Shown here: one piece after another, positions 30,712 to 40,817 of the stretch | How the letters are laid out: the number at the start of each line of letters is the position of its first letter | Numbering within the stretch: the first letter of the stretch is position 1 | Assembly: GCA_963575745.1 (NCBI GenBank) | Contig: CAUYUJ010020567.1 | Coordinates: forward strand, 58,501 to 122,500 | Length of the DNA stretch: 64,000 nt | Origin: Prorocentrum cordatum | Taxonomy: Eukaryota > Sar > Dinophyceae > Prorocentrales > Prorocentraceae | Direction of reading: 5' to 3' | Translations under genes and position numbers: made by a program | The notes under the pieces: generated by a model | Database searches by the model: none | Told to the model about the DNA's origin: nothing | Seen by the model: only the letters and a program-made list of their open reading frames with translations

Positions 30712-30862
30712 AGTCGGGGGCTTGACCTAAGGAACCCAAAATAAAGAACGAGGCCCCTTTTTTCCATGAGTTAAACTTCGATTTCCGATCGAAAACATAA
30801 GGGAAACCTGAGGCAAGCTGGGAACGCGGAGCCCCTCCCCAACGAAAAGGGTTCCTTCTTCA
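30712..30862 (+). mobile_element. TIR-E copy 3 inserted in a satellite with a 15-bp duplication
   Basis: Begins AGTCGGGGGCTTGACCTAAG and ends AAGGGTTCCTTCTTCA, lacking the last few bases of the right TIR. The 15-bp word GGGCCCGCGTCATAC flanks it directly (30697-30711 and 30863-30877). That word belongs to the surrounding degenerate satellite unit. Confidence 0.8.
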
Positions 30863-30879
30863 GGGCCCGCGTCATACCG

Positions 30880-32110
30880 ACTGGCGGCCCCGCCTTGTGA
30901 TGCCCATCGCAGGCCCGAGTGCCCTGCATGCTACGTCGCCACGGTCATGGGGCTCCGGGAGGAGACGCGTCTTCTTCCCAGACGGGCACTTCGCCTGAAA
31001 TGTCCCCACAGTCTGGGCACGAACGGGCCCGTGCCACACCCATTGGCGGCTCCCCCCTTGGGAGGCCCACGTGCAAGTGCCGTGCCTGCTGCGTCGCGGT
31101 GGTCTTTGGGCTCTCTTGAAAGACGCGCGTCCACTTCCTAAAGTGGACGCTCCACCTGAGAGGTTCACGCAATCTCGGCGCGAACGGGCGGGCGTCCTAC
31201 CCCCTCGGCGGGCCCCCCTTCAGAATCCCAGAAGACGCCTGCTACATCGCAATGATGACGGGGCTGTGAGAGGAGACGCGCCCACTTCCCAACAAAACGG
31301 GCAACTTGACCCCGGAGGCATCCGCCACCTGGGCGTACTCGAGGGCCCCCCCTGGCCACGCCTGCTACATCGCCTGTTACACAGCTGTGATATGGGGGGC
31401 CGCGTCTACCTCCCAAAGCGGGCGTGTCGCCAGAGAGGTCCAAGAGGCGCGAATGAGCCCGCGTCGTTCCAGGCCCAAACGCCACGCCTGTAACATCGCG
31501 GCGGTGTGGGGCTGTGCGAACTGCTGCGTCCACATGGCATCACGAGCATTTGGCCAGAGAGTTCCCCGCCATCTGGTCACGAACAGGCCCGTGCCATACC
31601 CACTGGCCGCTCCTCCCTGGCCTGGGAGGTTCAAGTGCCACGCCAGTTGCGTCGCGAAGATCATGGGTCTCTGGGGAGAGACACATCGACTTCCCAGAAT
31701 CAGGGGCTCCCAACTTCGCGCTTCGCGCTGCGCGAAGCGCGAAGCGCGAATAACTTCGCGCTCTCGCGCCGCCCCCCAAGGGGGAGAAGAGGAGGACGAG
31801 GAGGAGGGGGAGGAGGAAGGAGGACGGCGAAGCGCGAAGCGCGAATAACTTCGCGCCCTCCTGGGAGCAATGGACGTTCCACCCGAGAGGCCTCCAACAT
31901 CTGGGCACGAGCGGGCCCGTGCTATAGGCTCCGGTGGCTCCCCCCTTCTGGGGCTCCGAGAACAAACGCGTCGGGAATTCCAGAACAGGAGGGTCGCCTG
32001 AGATTTACCAACAATCTCGGCGCGAACGGGCGGGTGTCATATGCCACCAGGCGGCTCCCCCTTGGCAGGCCAACGTGCCATGTCTGCAACAGGGCGGCGA
32101 GTCTGAGTAG
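30880..32110 (+). repeat. Degenerate ~130-160-bp tandem satellite
   Basis: Eight or so units share the order CGGGCCCGTGCCATACCCAC, TGGCGGCTCCCCCTTGGGAG, GCCACGCCTGCTACATCGC, GGGGCTCTGAGAGGAGACGC, CACTTCCCAAA and CGCCTGAGAGGTCC. TIR-G copy 2 sits inside one unit and TIR-E copy 3 interrupts the first. It differs in sequence from the 4.9-12.5 kb satellite. Confidence 0.75.
31703..31868 (+). repeat. TIR-G copy 2
   Basis: GGGGCTCCCAACTTCGCG and GCGCCCTCCTGGGAGC ends, with the AATAACTTCGCGC pair. It lies inside a unit of the 30.9-32.1 kb satellite. Confidence 0.8.
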
Positions 32111-32139
32111 GGGCGAACCTCAGTATCAGTGTGGCCAGA

Positions 32140-32345
32140 GTATGGGGAGGCGTGAGCGCAGATGACGCTGACAACGGGTGGGTCTGACTCTGAGTGGTCC
32201 GCGTATGAGCGAGTCCCAGTGTGAGTAAGTCTGAATGTGAGCGACTGGGTGCGAGTGTAACTAAATCCAAGTCTGAGTGATTATGAGTGCGAGTGCGTCT
32301 GAGCACGAGTGATCTGAGCGTGATGGAATATGAGAATGAGGGGGA
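32140..32345 (+). repeat. Degenerate GAGTGNGAGT short tandem repeat
   Basis: About 200 bp of loosely repeated 10-12-mers (GAGTGCGAGTGCG, CTGAGTGATTATGAGTGC). The period is not strict. Confidence 0.5.
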
Positions 32346-33114
32346 TGATTCGGAATATGAGCAGGTCGGATTTGAAAAACTTAGTGAGTCTGCGTATGGA
32401 GCGGAGAATGGCAGCGAGGGTCGGGCGGGGGGTGCGTCACAAACAATAGCCCTGGGCTTCGGATATGCGGAAAAACCCAGGGTGAAAAAAACCCAATCTT
32501 CCGCAAGGTTCCCAGTGGGGTCCCAGCCGACCGCGGCGGCCACCCGAATAGACCCATGCACACACTTCAACGTACACTATAAACCTCCCCGAGACAAATA
32601 TCGCCTTCAAGACAGCCAAGTTGGCCACCAGACGTCCCCAACTGCTCTCCAGACGGCCTAAGAGGCCCCCAAGACGCCCCAAGAGGGCTCCACTGGAACC
32701 TCCATGAGGCTTTGCAATGATTTTAGCGTTCTCGCCTTTTCGCGCGTCCGACACTCCAGAACTGCCCTATAGGCCCTCCGTAACATCGCCTCAACAGGCC
32801 CCCAAGATGGCCCGCCAGACGGGGCAAGGCAAGAACCCCAAGACGGGCTAAGAGGCCCCCGAGATGGCCCAGTCAACCTCCAAGACGGCCATGAAACCCC
32901 CAAGAGGATCACACGACGGCCCAAAGGGCCTCTTGAGGCCAACAAGTATCCCTTGCCCAACCGAACGCGCGCCCAACGAAGCCGCGCATCGCATCATCAC
33001 CCCCCTCCCTGTCGCAATCCTGCCACACGCCCTGCCCCTCTTCCATTTTGGGGAAACAGAATCGCATATTTGGACGCCCGAAATGGGCACGCAACACATG
33101 GGCACAACACCCAA
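32346..33114. other. No gene recognised; CAAGACGGCC island
   Basis: From about 32640 to 32960 it is a run of GGCCCCCAAGACGGCCC-like words. On the minus strand this reads as Leu/Gly/Arg-rich frames. No domain or RNA gene seen. Confidence 0.45.
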
Positions 33115-33235
33115 CAACAAATGTCGTCCAAAACCAGCAGCGGCCGCTGTTGGGCAGGCGGCTTTGTGTCTTCAATGAACAACGTCCGCGGCGGCGACGA
33201 TATCGAGTCTGGTTCAAAATGAACGAGAAATACTG
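33115..33235 (+). repeat. REP-O copy 3
   Basis: AACCAGCAGCGGCCGCTGTT, GGGCAGGCGGCTT, CTTCAATGAACAACGTCC and GCGGCGGCGACGATATCG follow the REP-O order. Confidence 0.6.
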
Positions 33236-33624
33236 TTGGGCATCGTTCCAATCTTGTCCGTGCCCATATCGATCGTCCCGACACCTGGGGGGACGAAACC
33301 TCAGAGGTGATGCTCGTGACACCGACACGGTGGCCCAAACCGTATGGCCCACACCCTGCTCCGGTGGCAACTTATGCGAGCCTCCAATACCATCTTGTCG
33401 GCTCCTGCGAATCGGCGCTGGTCGACGATGGATCGACGCTGGATCGGCGCCGTCTCACGACGCCCAGACGCTGCTCGATGCGAATCGGCGCCGGATACAA
33501 AATTGCGCAAGGCAAGGCAAGAAGCCGTGCATCCATGAAGGACGCGTGGGCAGAAATAGAAACTACAAAGTTACCGCGGCCGCAGCGGGCGCTTCTAGGG
33601 GGGAGGTGGAGGAGGCAAAATGCT
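33236..33624. other. No gene recognised
   Basis: Mixed sequence with GATCGGCGC/GAATCGGCGC words around 33410-33500 but no domain. It lies 3' of the LINE fragment on the minus strand. Confidence 0.4.
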
Positions 33625-33810
33625 TCAGATGCTCAGGTGACCGAGGTTGTAGACGGATTGCGCCCATTGCTGCCTGGGTCTCCCTCTGCGCCGGCGGAAT
33701 GCCCAATCTTTGGGCGTGCCGTCTGCGTTGCACACCACCCGCTTCACCAAGGAATCGTCTGCTTGTGCAATAAGTTTCCTAGACAACTTGCATTGGCGAT
33801 CACATAATAC
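33625..33810 (-). pseudogene. 3' end of a second, different LINE (RT C-terminal tail)
   Basis: The minus strand reads LSRKLIAQADDSLVKRVVC, NADGTPKDWAF and RRRRGRPRQQWAQSVYNLG before a stop at 33625-33627. GRPRxxW (33684 downward) close to the end of the polyprotein is a hallmark of the post-RT tail of many non-LTR elements. The 4.5-kb element at 21.9-26.4 kb lacks this motif, so this is another lineage. Upstream the frame loses similarity, so only ~60 residues remain. It is probably a 5'-truncated insertion, and I found no TSD. Confidence 0.6.
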
Positions 33811-34193
33811 TGCAGAAAGCGGGGGTACACAAGACTCCCATGATGTGCTCCCGAAACCCCATGGCCCAGACCACGTGACAGTGACCCCGTGGGCGGCCAG
33901 CATACCCCGCCGACGGGGCTGGGGAATACTGCCAGACCCTGCGGCGGCGGGCGGCCCGCTGACGAGGCCAATCCTCACCCCCTCGCTACCCAGCAGGACA
34001 GGATCCACAGGCAGATCGCTCGACGCAAAAACATGGAGCTCGCCTCCACAACTCTGAACTGAAGCCTGCCGAGCTGCGCTGGGCGATGTGCGCACCGAAC
34101 CTCGACTCCGCCGCCCGCCCGGAAGCATGGCTCTCGACTGGACGCTGGCCTCGCGCCGCGCGCAGCGCGGACGGACTGTGCGCTAGCTTTGCC
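33811..34193. other. No gene recognised
   Basis: The minus-strand frame of the LINE fragment stays open through here, but the translated residues show no motif. Possibly decayed upstream LINE sequence. Confidence 0.35.
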
Positions 34194-34384
34194 GGGGGCG
34201 CGCAGACATGGATGAGCGATCCATGGATTGGGCGCGCGGTCGCCAAATCCATGGATCGGGGGAGGTGCCCTCCCCAAAATGCCGCCGGTGCTGCCTCGCT
34301 CGGCGGCGGAAAGCCGCGACTCCCCATGGAAGCGGGACCCGTCGCTGATCCACGCTCCCTTGATCCATGTTTGCGATCGCATGA
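34194..34384 (+). mobile_element. TIR-D copy 3, ~191 bp
   Basis: Left end GGGGGCGCGCAGACATGGAT, right end ATCCATGTTTGCGATCGCAT. If the element ends at 34386, the 8-bp flanks GCTTTGCC and GGTTTGCC agree at 7 of 8, a possible TSD. Confidence 0.75.
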
Positions 34385-34397
34385 CTTTGGTTTGCCC

Positions 34398-34492
34398 CGC
34401 TTCCCTAGAGGCCTCCTGGATGGGGTCGGATTATATGGGGTCGGCAGATCGCGCCGCGTCGCCGATACATCGGCGATTTATTGGCGATCGCC
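34398..34492 (+). repeat. TIR-L fragment
   Basis: TAGAGGCCTCCTGGATGGGG, ATATGGGGTCGGCAGATC and GCGTCGCCGATACATCGGCG match the left half of 61979-62212. Confidence 0.55.
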
Positions 34493-34676
34493 TGACTTTG
34501 GTGAATCACTGCTTTGTTGCGCGCGCGTCATCCTCCCCCGCCGCGCGCGTGCCCACGGGGCTCGCGCGCGCGCGCGCCCGCCCGGCGCGCGCGCACGCGC
34601 GCCTCGCGATTCGCCTGCAGCAGAAGCTCGCGCGCGATGGCATCGGCGCGCGCGCACCTCCAGCGTGCGCCAGTCC

Positions 34677-34841
34677 TTAGGTCGGACATGTCCTCCTGCA
34701 GGCGGATTTTGGACGAAAAGTGAAAAAGTATAGAATGGATGCTCAAACCATAGCAAAACATAGTCAAGCACAAAATCGTCCCCAGACTGTTTGTTGACTA
34801 TTGTTGAACGTTCCTCCTGTAGAGGGACATGCCCGACTTCA
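34677..34841 (+). mobile_element. TIR-A copy 2, 165 bp, TSD 6/8
   Basis: TTAGGTCGGACATGTCCTCC left and GGGACATGCCCGACTTCA right. GTCCTCCTGCAGGCGGATT and GTTCCTCCTGTAGAGGGA are the subterminal stems. Flanks GCCAGTCC (34669-34676) and GCCCATCC (34842-34849) agree at 6 of 8 positions, so this is an older copy. Confidence 0.78.
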
Positions 34842-34969
34842 GCCCATCCCCGCGCGCCATGCGCTCGCGCACGCGCGCGAAGCGGTCAGCACCGCCCATG
34901 AATCTGAAATGCGAGCGGCGCTCCTGCTACAGGAGGCCTGGAATTTGGCACCAGCACCAGCACAGGGGG

Positions 34970-35096
34970 TTGCCTCCTAATAGGGAAGATGATCCTAGAT
35001 GTCGGTGTTGGTGGCAACTTTTCGGTCGCCTTGGAAGCCAGAATATGACCACCAGCACCGAGATCGGGATCTTCTTCCCTCGGTGGAGGCACACCG
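34970..35096. repeat. Foldback with ~46-nt arms
   Basis: TTGCCTCCTAATAGGGAAGA, TGATCCTAGATGTCGG and TGTTGGTGGC pair with GACCACCAGCACCGAGATCG, GGATCTTCTTCCCTCGG and TGGAGGCAC across a ~30-nt loop. A long minus frame runs over it, but the DNA-level symmetry explains the open frame. Confidence 0.65.
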
Positions 35097-35970
35097 CCGA
35101 TCTTGGTGTCGATGTCAACCTCTAGGCCTGCGGCAGTGTCTTTGTGCTGCGCCTCTTGCGAGACCATTCCGCCGTCGCCACTTCGCATTTTGTTTGTCGC
35201 GGGTCTGCGCCGCCGGCGGAGCTTGTCAGTCCACCTCCATGTTTTGTCGTTGGAACTTGAATGTTTTGTTGCTTGGAATTTGTCCTGAGTCTCCCTTGTT
35301 TTTGCCGACGACCTTTCTTTTGTCGTCGGCACTATCTTCGTGTCGACGACTTGTTGCTGCTTTTGTCATCCGTCTCTCTTGGCGTCCTTCACGGTGTCGG
35401 ATTCAGAGCTTTACTCGAACTCTTCAATACCTTCAATATGCGTGAGGTCCTTCGCGACCAAATCCATCTACCACACCTTGCACGTATCCCGCGTTGGTCA
35501 CGAAAGCTCGATGATTGCCCTTGCCCACCCCGAAAGACCGCGCACAACCGCTGGGGGGGCCTCAAAGCTAACAACGTTTGAGACGCATGACGGGCGCCGC
35601 GGCTTCATCGCAAAAACATATACATATAATCACAAAATTGTCGTTCACCGTTTCGTGATCCTCAAGAAATGGACGGTGTAACAATTCCTGAGATCCGTGT
35701 GAGAAGCCCCAAGCGCAAGCAGCATTCGGGGAACCTCCGTGATGGGTGCCAGCCACTCAAATGCTGGACATGTGGGGGCCTCTGGGTTTACGCCCCACCC
35801 TTCTTGATGCCGAAGATGAATCAGGAACCTGTGCCGGTCCCCCCCTGGCCCGGCCATCCGAGACTGCGCACGCGTCCATCCGAGACTGCCCGATGCGCAC
35901 CCGGAGTCCAGGTCCTGGACTGACCGCCGGAAGATGCCACAATCGCCGAGACAGAGGCGATCCCCACACA
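35097..35970. other. No gene recognised
   Basis: Less GC-rich than its surroundings, with TTTTGTCGTCGGC words at 35280-35340. Frames of 60-150 codons occur on both strands without a domain or splice context I can defend. Confidence 0.35.
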
Positions 35971-36130
35971 GGAGGAGGAGGAGGAGGAGGAGGAGGAGGA
36001 GGAGGAGGAGGAGGAGGAGGAGGAGGAGGAGGAGGAGGAGGAGATGGAGGAGGAGGGAGGAGGAGAGGGAGGAGGATGGAGGAGGAGGAAGGAGGGAGGA
36101 GGAGGAGGGGGGAGGAGGAGGAGGAGGTCC
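35971..36130 (+). repeat. (GGA)n microsatellite
   Basis: Long pure GGA stretch (about 35971-36045), then mixed GGA/GGGA. Confidence 0.95.
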
Positions 36131-36309
36131 CTCCTGTCCTCTAGGCCACCTGCAGCTGGGACCCCGACAGCGGATCCGCAGGCACCTGGGTGGGGCGGGC
36201 TACCAGTTCCCTGTCCGCGATCAGCGCTGGCGGCGCGCATAAGCGGGCAGGGGGGCAGGGGGGAAGGCGTCCTCGAAGGAGGCTGCTCCTCAGCAGGCGC
36301 CAGCCTTAC

Positions 36310-36471
36310 TGAAGGGGCCCAAGGGCACACAAATAAATGAACACAAATAAAATAATCCCCCATATTTCTTATATTTTCTGGGTTTCTGTCTTCCCGCCCA
36401 CTTCCCATATTTTCCAATATGTTCTGGGGAATCGCAGATTAATTGTGCCTGTGTGTTTCTTTTCCTCCTGA
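36310..36471 (+). mobile_element. TIR-B copy 1, 162 bp, perfect 5-bp TSD
   Basis: Begins TGAAGGGGCCCAAGGGCAC and ends TCTTTTCCTCCTGA. Subterminal ACACAAATAAAT and ATTAATTGTGCCTGTGTG are inverted. The core includes CCCATATTT, TATTTTCTGGGTTTCTGTC and CACTTCCCATATTTTC. Direct repeats CTTAC (36305-36309 and 36472-36476) flank it exactly. Non-coding. Confidence 0.87.
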
Positions 36472-36539
36472 CTTACATCCACAGGCAAGGCCCGCGCCTG
36501 CCAAGAAGCAGCCTCCCTCCAAGAAGCCCCCCCCCCCTC

Positions 36540-36705
36540 CCCCTACAGTCGGACTCGATTGCACAAGACACGCGAGAGGACACAAGACCCTTCCGAGGGC
36601 CAAGCTGCCACAGGAATGTAGGAAGCATGGGTCGCGCGACGCAGGACACGAGGGTACCCCTGATTTGGCAGGGTCAACCTACTAATCTGGGCCGACTGTA
36701 CTGGG
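36540..36705 (+). repeat. REP-P copy 1
   Basis: CCCCTACAGTCGGACTC at the left and GGGCCGACTGTACTGGGG at the right are inverted. The core CACGCGAGAGGACACAAGAC, CCTTCCGAGGGCCA, GGTACCCCTGATTTGGCAGG and CTACTAATCTGGGCC is shared with 38445-38605. Confidence 0.7.
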
Positions 36706-36711
36706 GGGCCA

Positions 36712-36841
36712 GATGCGACCCCTACCCCTACCCCCCACGATTTCTGAGGGGGAGGGTGGGGTTCACTTCGTTCGAGAGCTCCCGAGCGAAGTGAACCCCA
36801 CCCTCCCCCTCAGAAATCGTGTGGGTTGGGGTAGGGTTCGC
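36712..36841. mobile_element. Near-perfect palindrome, ~60-nt arms
   Basis: The arm GATTTCTGAGGGGGAGGG plus TGGGGTTCACTTCG (within 36736-36774) is repeated exactly in reverse complement within 36783-36822. Less exact pairing extends out to 36712 and 36841. The spacer is only ~8 bp (AGAGCTCC). It directly follows REP-P copy 1. Confidence 0.85.
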
Positions 36842-36966
36842 ATGTGGCTCCTACCCGGGCCCGCTCCCGCCGCGCCCTCTGCCGCGGGGGCGGCGCCGTG
36901 TCCGGCAGTCTGTGGGCGCGCGGGGCGACCGCCGCGGGCCCTCCTGTTCGGAGCCCGTCGCTTCCC

Positions 36967-37159
36967 TTATGTCGGGCGTGTCCCCCTACAGAGGGATTTT
37001 CGACGAAAAATCAGAAGTACCCCGAAAACGCCCCAAAAGGCCAAAACATCTCCAAAAATATTGCCCCGACTATTTTTTTACAATTTTTTTGTAACTATGT
37101 TTGGGGTATTTTCTATTTTTCGTTGACAATCCCCCTGTGGGGGGACAGGCCCGCCTTAA
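36967..37159 (+). mobile_element. TIR-A copy 3, 193 bp, perfect 8-bp TSD
   Basis: TTATGTCGGGCGTGTCCCC left, GGGGACAGGCCCGCCTTAA right. Subterminal CCCCCTACAGAGGGATTTTC and GAC-AATCCCCCTGTGGGGGG form the stem. Flanked by CGCTTCCC at 36959-36966 and 37160-37167, an exact 8-bp direct repeat. Confidence 0.9.
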
Positions 37160-37337
37160 CGCTTCCCCCCCCCCCGCGCGGCCCTCGGCCCCCTCGGGCC
37201 ACAGCTCGCTCGGCGCTCCGGCGGCCGCTCGGGGCCCCTCCGTGCAGCGCCGCGGGGCCTCTCGGCGAGGCGCCGCTGCCCGGCACGCCGCCCGAGGCTT
37301 TGGAGGCACGCCGAGCAGCGCCGAAGACGTCCGACGA

Positions 37338-37500
37338 CCTCGAGCCTCGAGGCCTCGAGCCAAATCCCCTGTCGAGCCTCGAGGCCTCGAGGCCTCGAGG
37401 CCGCGAAGCCTCGAAACCACGAGCCTATCCCCTATCGAGCCTCGAGGCCTCGAGGCCTCGAAGCCTCGGGGCCTCAAAGCCTCGGGGCCTCGACGGGGGC
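37338..37500. repeat. CCTCGAGG-based palindromic tandem repeat
   Basis: A chain of CCTCGAGGCCTCGAGG and CCTCGAAGCCTCGGGG 9-10-mers, each unit nearly self-complementary. Two blocks are separated by a repeated TATCCCCTATCGAGCC-like phrase. Confidence 0.75.
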
Positions 37501-37607
37501 TCGCTGGCGCTCCGCGCGAGGCTGCCGGGCCCGCGGCCTGGAGCGCGGCCATGACCGTGCGCAGGCCCATGGGTCGCTGGCGGCGGGCGCCGCGCGGGGC
37601 GAGGACG

Positions 37608-38142
37608 GGTCCTCCTCCTCCTCCTCCTCCTCCTCCTCCTCCTCCTCCCTCCCTCCTCCTCCTCCTCCTCCTCCCTCCTGCTCCTCCCAACCCCCTCCTC
37701 CTCCTCCTCCTCCTCCTCCTACGCCTCCTCCTCCTCTCCTCCTCCTCCGCCTCCTCCTCCTTTCCTGTCGTCTTCCTCCGCCTCCTCCTCCGCCTCCCCT
37801 CCTCCTCCTCCTCCTCCCCCTCCTCCTCGTCCTCCTCCTCCTCCTGTCTTAGTATTATGTTTCTCTTCCTCCTCCTCCTTCTCCTCCTCCTCCTCCTCCT
37901 CCTCCTCCCCCTCCCCCTCCTCCTGCTCCTCCAGTCCTCCTCCTCCTCCTGCCCCTCCTCCTCCTCCTCCTCCTCCTCCTCCTTCCTCCTCCTCCTCCTC
38001 CCTCCTCCTCCTATGTCCTTCCTCCTCCTCCTCCTCCTCCTACCTCCTCCTCCTCCTCCTCCTCCTCCTCGTCTCTCTCCTTCTCCTCCTCCTCCTCTGT
38101 CTTCTTCTTCTTCCTCCTCCTCCTCCTCCTCCTCCTCATTCT
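37608..38142 (-). repeat. (TCC)n microsatellite, ~530 bp
   Basis: The longest TCC tract in the window, with GCC, CCTGTC and CTT interruptions. It opens a 394-codon minus frame and a 434-codon plus frame that I reject as genes. Confidence 0.95.
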
Positions 38143-38444
38143 CCCCAACTGCCTCGGGGGTCGGAGCAGGAAGGGCCGTCGAGCACAGGCGCCCAGGGGG
38201 CTTCGGGCACGGATGCGGCGCGGCAGGTCGGAGGACAGCACGACGGCCCCCCAATCGGCGCGCTGCGAGAAGGCCCCACGAAGCATCGCTGAGGACTCTG
38301 CCCCACGTCAGCGTCGCTGTCGCCGCCGTCGCCGCCGCCGTGGTCGTCGTCCCCCTTCAGGGTGGACGGCCCCGGCCGCCAGGCCTTCCCAATAGATCCG
38401 TGTGACAATCTGATTCCTCTTCCTGTCGATGCCTCACATCCCCT
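38143..38444. other. No gene recognised
   Basis: GC-rich, with a GCCGCCGTCGCCGCCGCCGT stretch at 38321-38342. No domain. Confidence 0.4.
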
Positions 38445-38605
38445 ACAAGTCGGCCCTGATTGGACAGGGCACGCGAGAGGACACAAGACCCTTCCGAGGG
38501 CCACATCGCCATAGGAGTGTAAGAAAGCACGTGTCGCGAAGCACAGGATACTAAGGTACCCTTTAACTGGCAGGGTCGACCTACTAATCCGGGCCGACTA
38601 CACCA
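38445..38605 (+). repeat. REP-P copy 2
   Basis: CCCTACAAGTCGGCCCTG, CACGCGAGAGGACACAAGAC, AGGTACCCTTTAACTGGCAG and CGACCTACTAATCCGGGCC. Same order and orientation as 36540-36705. Confidence 0.7.
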
Positions 38606-39928
38606 CCTCTACAAATGTGCGCGGGAAAGGAAAACGTTCGGAAATGCTCCCCAGACCAGACGCTGGACGGGATCCTGGGATTCCGCCCACGAGATCGGAG
38701 GCTCCGACCCCCTCTTCAAGCAACTTGGACCTCATTTGGAAAAGTATGCCTCGATGCGCAGCCTCGCGTGGAACTCGCCTGCAGTGGCCCCGCGCAGGCC
38801 GCGCGTTCGCTCCTGGCTGAGAGCGCACGTGGAGCTTGCAGTTATCCCTGCGCAATTCACCAGACGATCACGTCTTTGCCCCTCCCCGGTTGAGCTCAGT
38901 GGCATTGTGGTCGTGCGCCCTCCCGCGGGGACGCGGTCCCCGGCTGCCACGGCGGCGTCTAATTGAGGACAGCACTTCTAAAACAAGAGCAGAAATACTT
39001 ATAAATCATGTTTTTGAGCTCCAAACATGTTCACGATAGAACCACGAGTACATTTCTTTACCACAAGCAGGTACTATTGGTAGATATGCGTATCGGAATA
39101 TTCAGAAACATGCACATTCGTGTTGGGAACGTTCGTTTGTCTCTTCCTCCAGGCCCGTTTGTCATTCAGAGGAAACCTTCATCGACTCTCCGCCGCGTGG
39201 CCCTGGCAAGGGAATGCGCGCATCAGCGGTCATTCTATCCGACGCCCAACGTGGTTGAACTGTCGAAAGCCCACGCGCAACACCGCCGGGGACTTGCCAA
39301 AGAACGTCAAAGAACGGGCAAATAAGACCAGGGGGTGTACCGCCTCGGAATGAATAGACGACCTGAACATCCATGGGGCAAGATACTTCTGACCTCTCGG
39401 GGGCGGGGGTAGGGCCTCGGATTCGACTGGCGAGGAGCTGTTTGGGGTGCGCCCGTCCGTGGCGACCTCCGCGACGGGGCGTGCCAGACGGGGTTGCAGG
39501 ATGTAGGGTCTTAGGGCGCGAAACCCTGCCACTCGTGGGCGGCGCAAACGGCCAGCACCCCATGCGCCGCCACCTCCCGGGGGCCTCTGCGCCAGGCATG
39601 AAGCCAGCGGGTCCTGGACCCCAGGCGCCCTCCTCCGGGACCAACCCTTCGCCCTGAATCGTTTGCCGTCGGGGCCCGTGGAAGACCCCAGGAGGCCGAA
39701 CGCGACAAAAAAACGAGGGTTCGTTTCCATCAGAACCCGTTGAGTCACTAAGGAGCTGAACTCTGTACACTGACGCTTTCTAGCCCCGCAATGACACTCG
39801 CACATGCAAATGGATCCTGGTGTACGCGTTTTTACTGGTCTCCCCGGGGAAGCGGGGAAAAGAGGATGCACCACACCGCCACGACATCGCCCCCGACCCT
39901 CACGAAGTCCTGGGAGTGAAAAACAGCC
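38606..39928. other. 1.3 kb with no recognised gene
   Basis: The largest stretch without an assignable repeat. Frames of 60-230 codons are present on both strands (notably minus 39230-39934 and 39162-39770, overlapping each other). None shows a motif I know, and their overlap argues they are chance products of GC content. The part 38990-39150 is AT-richer. Confidence 0.35.
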
Positions 39929-39936
39929 CGCCACTG

Positions 39937-40128
39937 TTAAGTCGGCCGTGTCCCCCTACAGGGGGGATTTTCAACGGAAAAAAAAAAGTATACCAAAAAT
40001 GCCCCAAAAAGGTAAAAAAAAATCAAAAAATAGTCCCTGGACTATGTTTGGACAATGTTTTGATTATTTTTGGGGTATCTTGTATTCTTCGTCGAAAGTC
40101 CCCCTGTAGGGGGACAGGCCCGACTTAA
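39937..40128 (+). mobile_element. TIR-A copy 4, 192 bp, perfect 8-bp TSD
   Basis: TTAAGTCGGCCGTGTCCCCC left and GGGGGACAGGCCCGACTTAA right are almost perfect TIRs, with CCTACAGGGGGGATTTTC and GAAAGTCCCCCTGTAGGGG next. The exact repeat CGCCACTG flanks it (39929-39936 and 40129-40136). TIR-D copy 4 begins only 14 bp further on. Confidence 0.92.
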
Positions 40129-40141
40129 CGCCACTGGTATC

Positions 40142-40343
40142 GGGGGCGCGCAAACATGGATTGGCGACCCATGGATCTGGCGCGCGGTGGCCACATCCAT
40201 GGATCCGGGAAGGCGCCCTCCCCAGATTTAGGCCGGCGCCGCTCCGCTCGGCGGCGGACATCCTCGATTCCCAATGGCAACGGAAACCGTCGCTAATCTA
40301 CGTACGCCCCCTTCGCCCCCTTCATCCATGATTGCGATCGCCT
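40142..40343 (+). mobile_element. TIR-D copy 4, ~200 bp
   Basis: GGGGGCGCGCAAACATGGAT left and ATCCATGATTGCGATCGCC right. Inner GGCGCGCGGTGGCCA stem. Immediately downstream of TIR-A copy 4. Confidence 0.72.
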
Positions 40344-40549
40344 GGTGGTAATGTATGTGTTCCAGTGCCCGAGCCATGCGTGGAGAGGGCCGCCGCAAGT
40401 CCCCGCACATGGGACACGGCACAAGCGGGCAGACCCCATGCGCCGCCCCTCTCGAGGAGGCCTCTGCGTGTCCCTTGAAGCGCTGGGGAGCCCCCCGGCG
40501 CCGAGGTACCAGAAGGCTCTGACACTACCGATGGGCGGTCCCGCTCTTT

Positions 40550-40705
40550 CTTCTCCTCCTCCGCCCCTCCCCCACCGCTCCTCCTCCTCCGCCTCCGCCT
40601 CCTCCTCCTCCTCCTCCTGCTCATGCTCCGCTTCCCTCCCCTCCCGTCCTCCTCTTCCTAGTCCTCCTCCTCCTCCTCCTCCTCCTCCTCCTCCTACTCT
40701 TCCGC
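40550..40705 (-). repeat. (TCC)n microsatellite
   Basis: Compound TCC/GCCTCC tract of ~150 bp. Confidence 0.92.
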
Positions 40706-40817
40706 TCCTGCAAAGCCAACATCGTGCCAAGGAAGTTCTGCACAACACGCCCACGACCAGGACCCTCGCCCCCTCCAAGGGCTCCTTGGTATCATTCCTT
40801 TTGGCCCCGGGTCTGAC

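Noticed and set aside
34886-35332. 148-codon minus-strand frame
   Set aside because: Its 3' half coincides with the foldback at 34970-35096, whose inverted symmetry explains the residues. No domain was seen in the rest.
39162-39934. Overlapping 202- and 234-codon minus-strand frames
   Set aside because: They overlap in different frames, neither has a domain, and GC-rich DNA easily produces such frames by chance.
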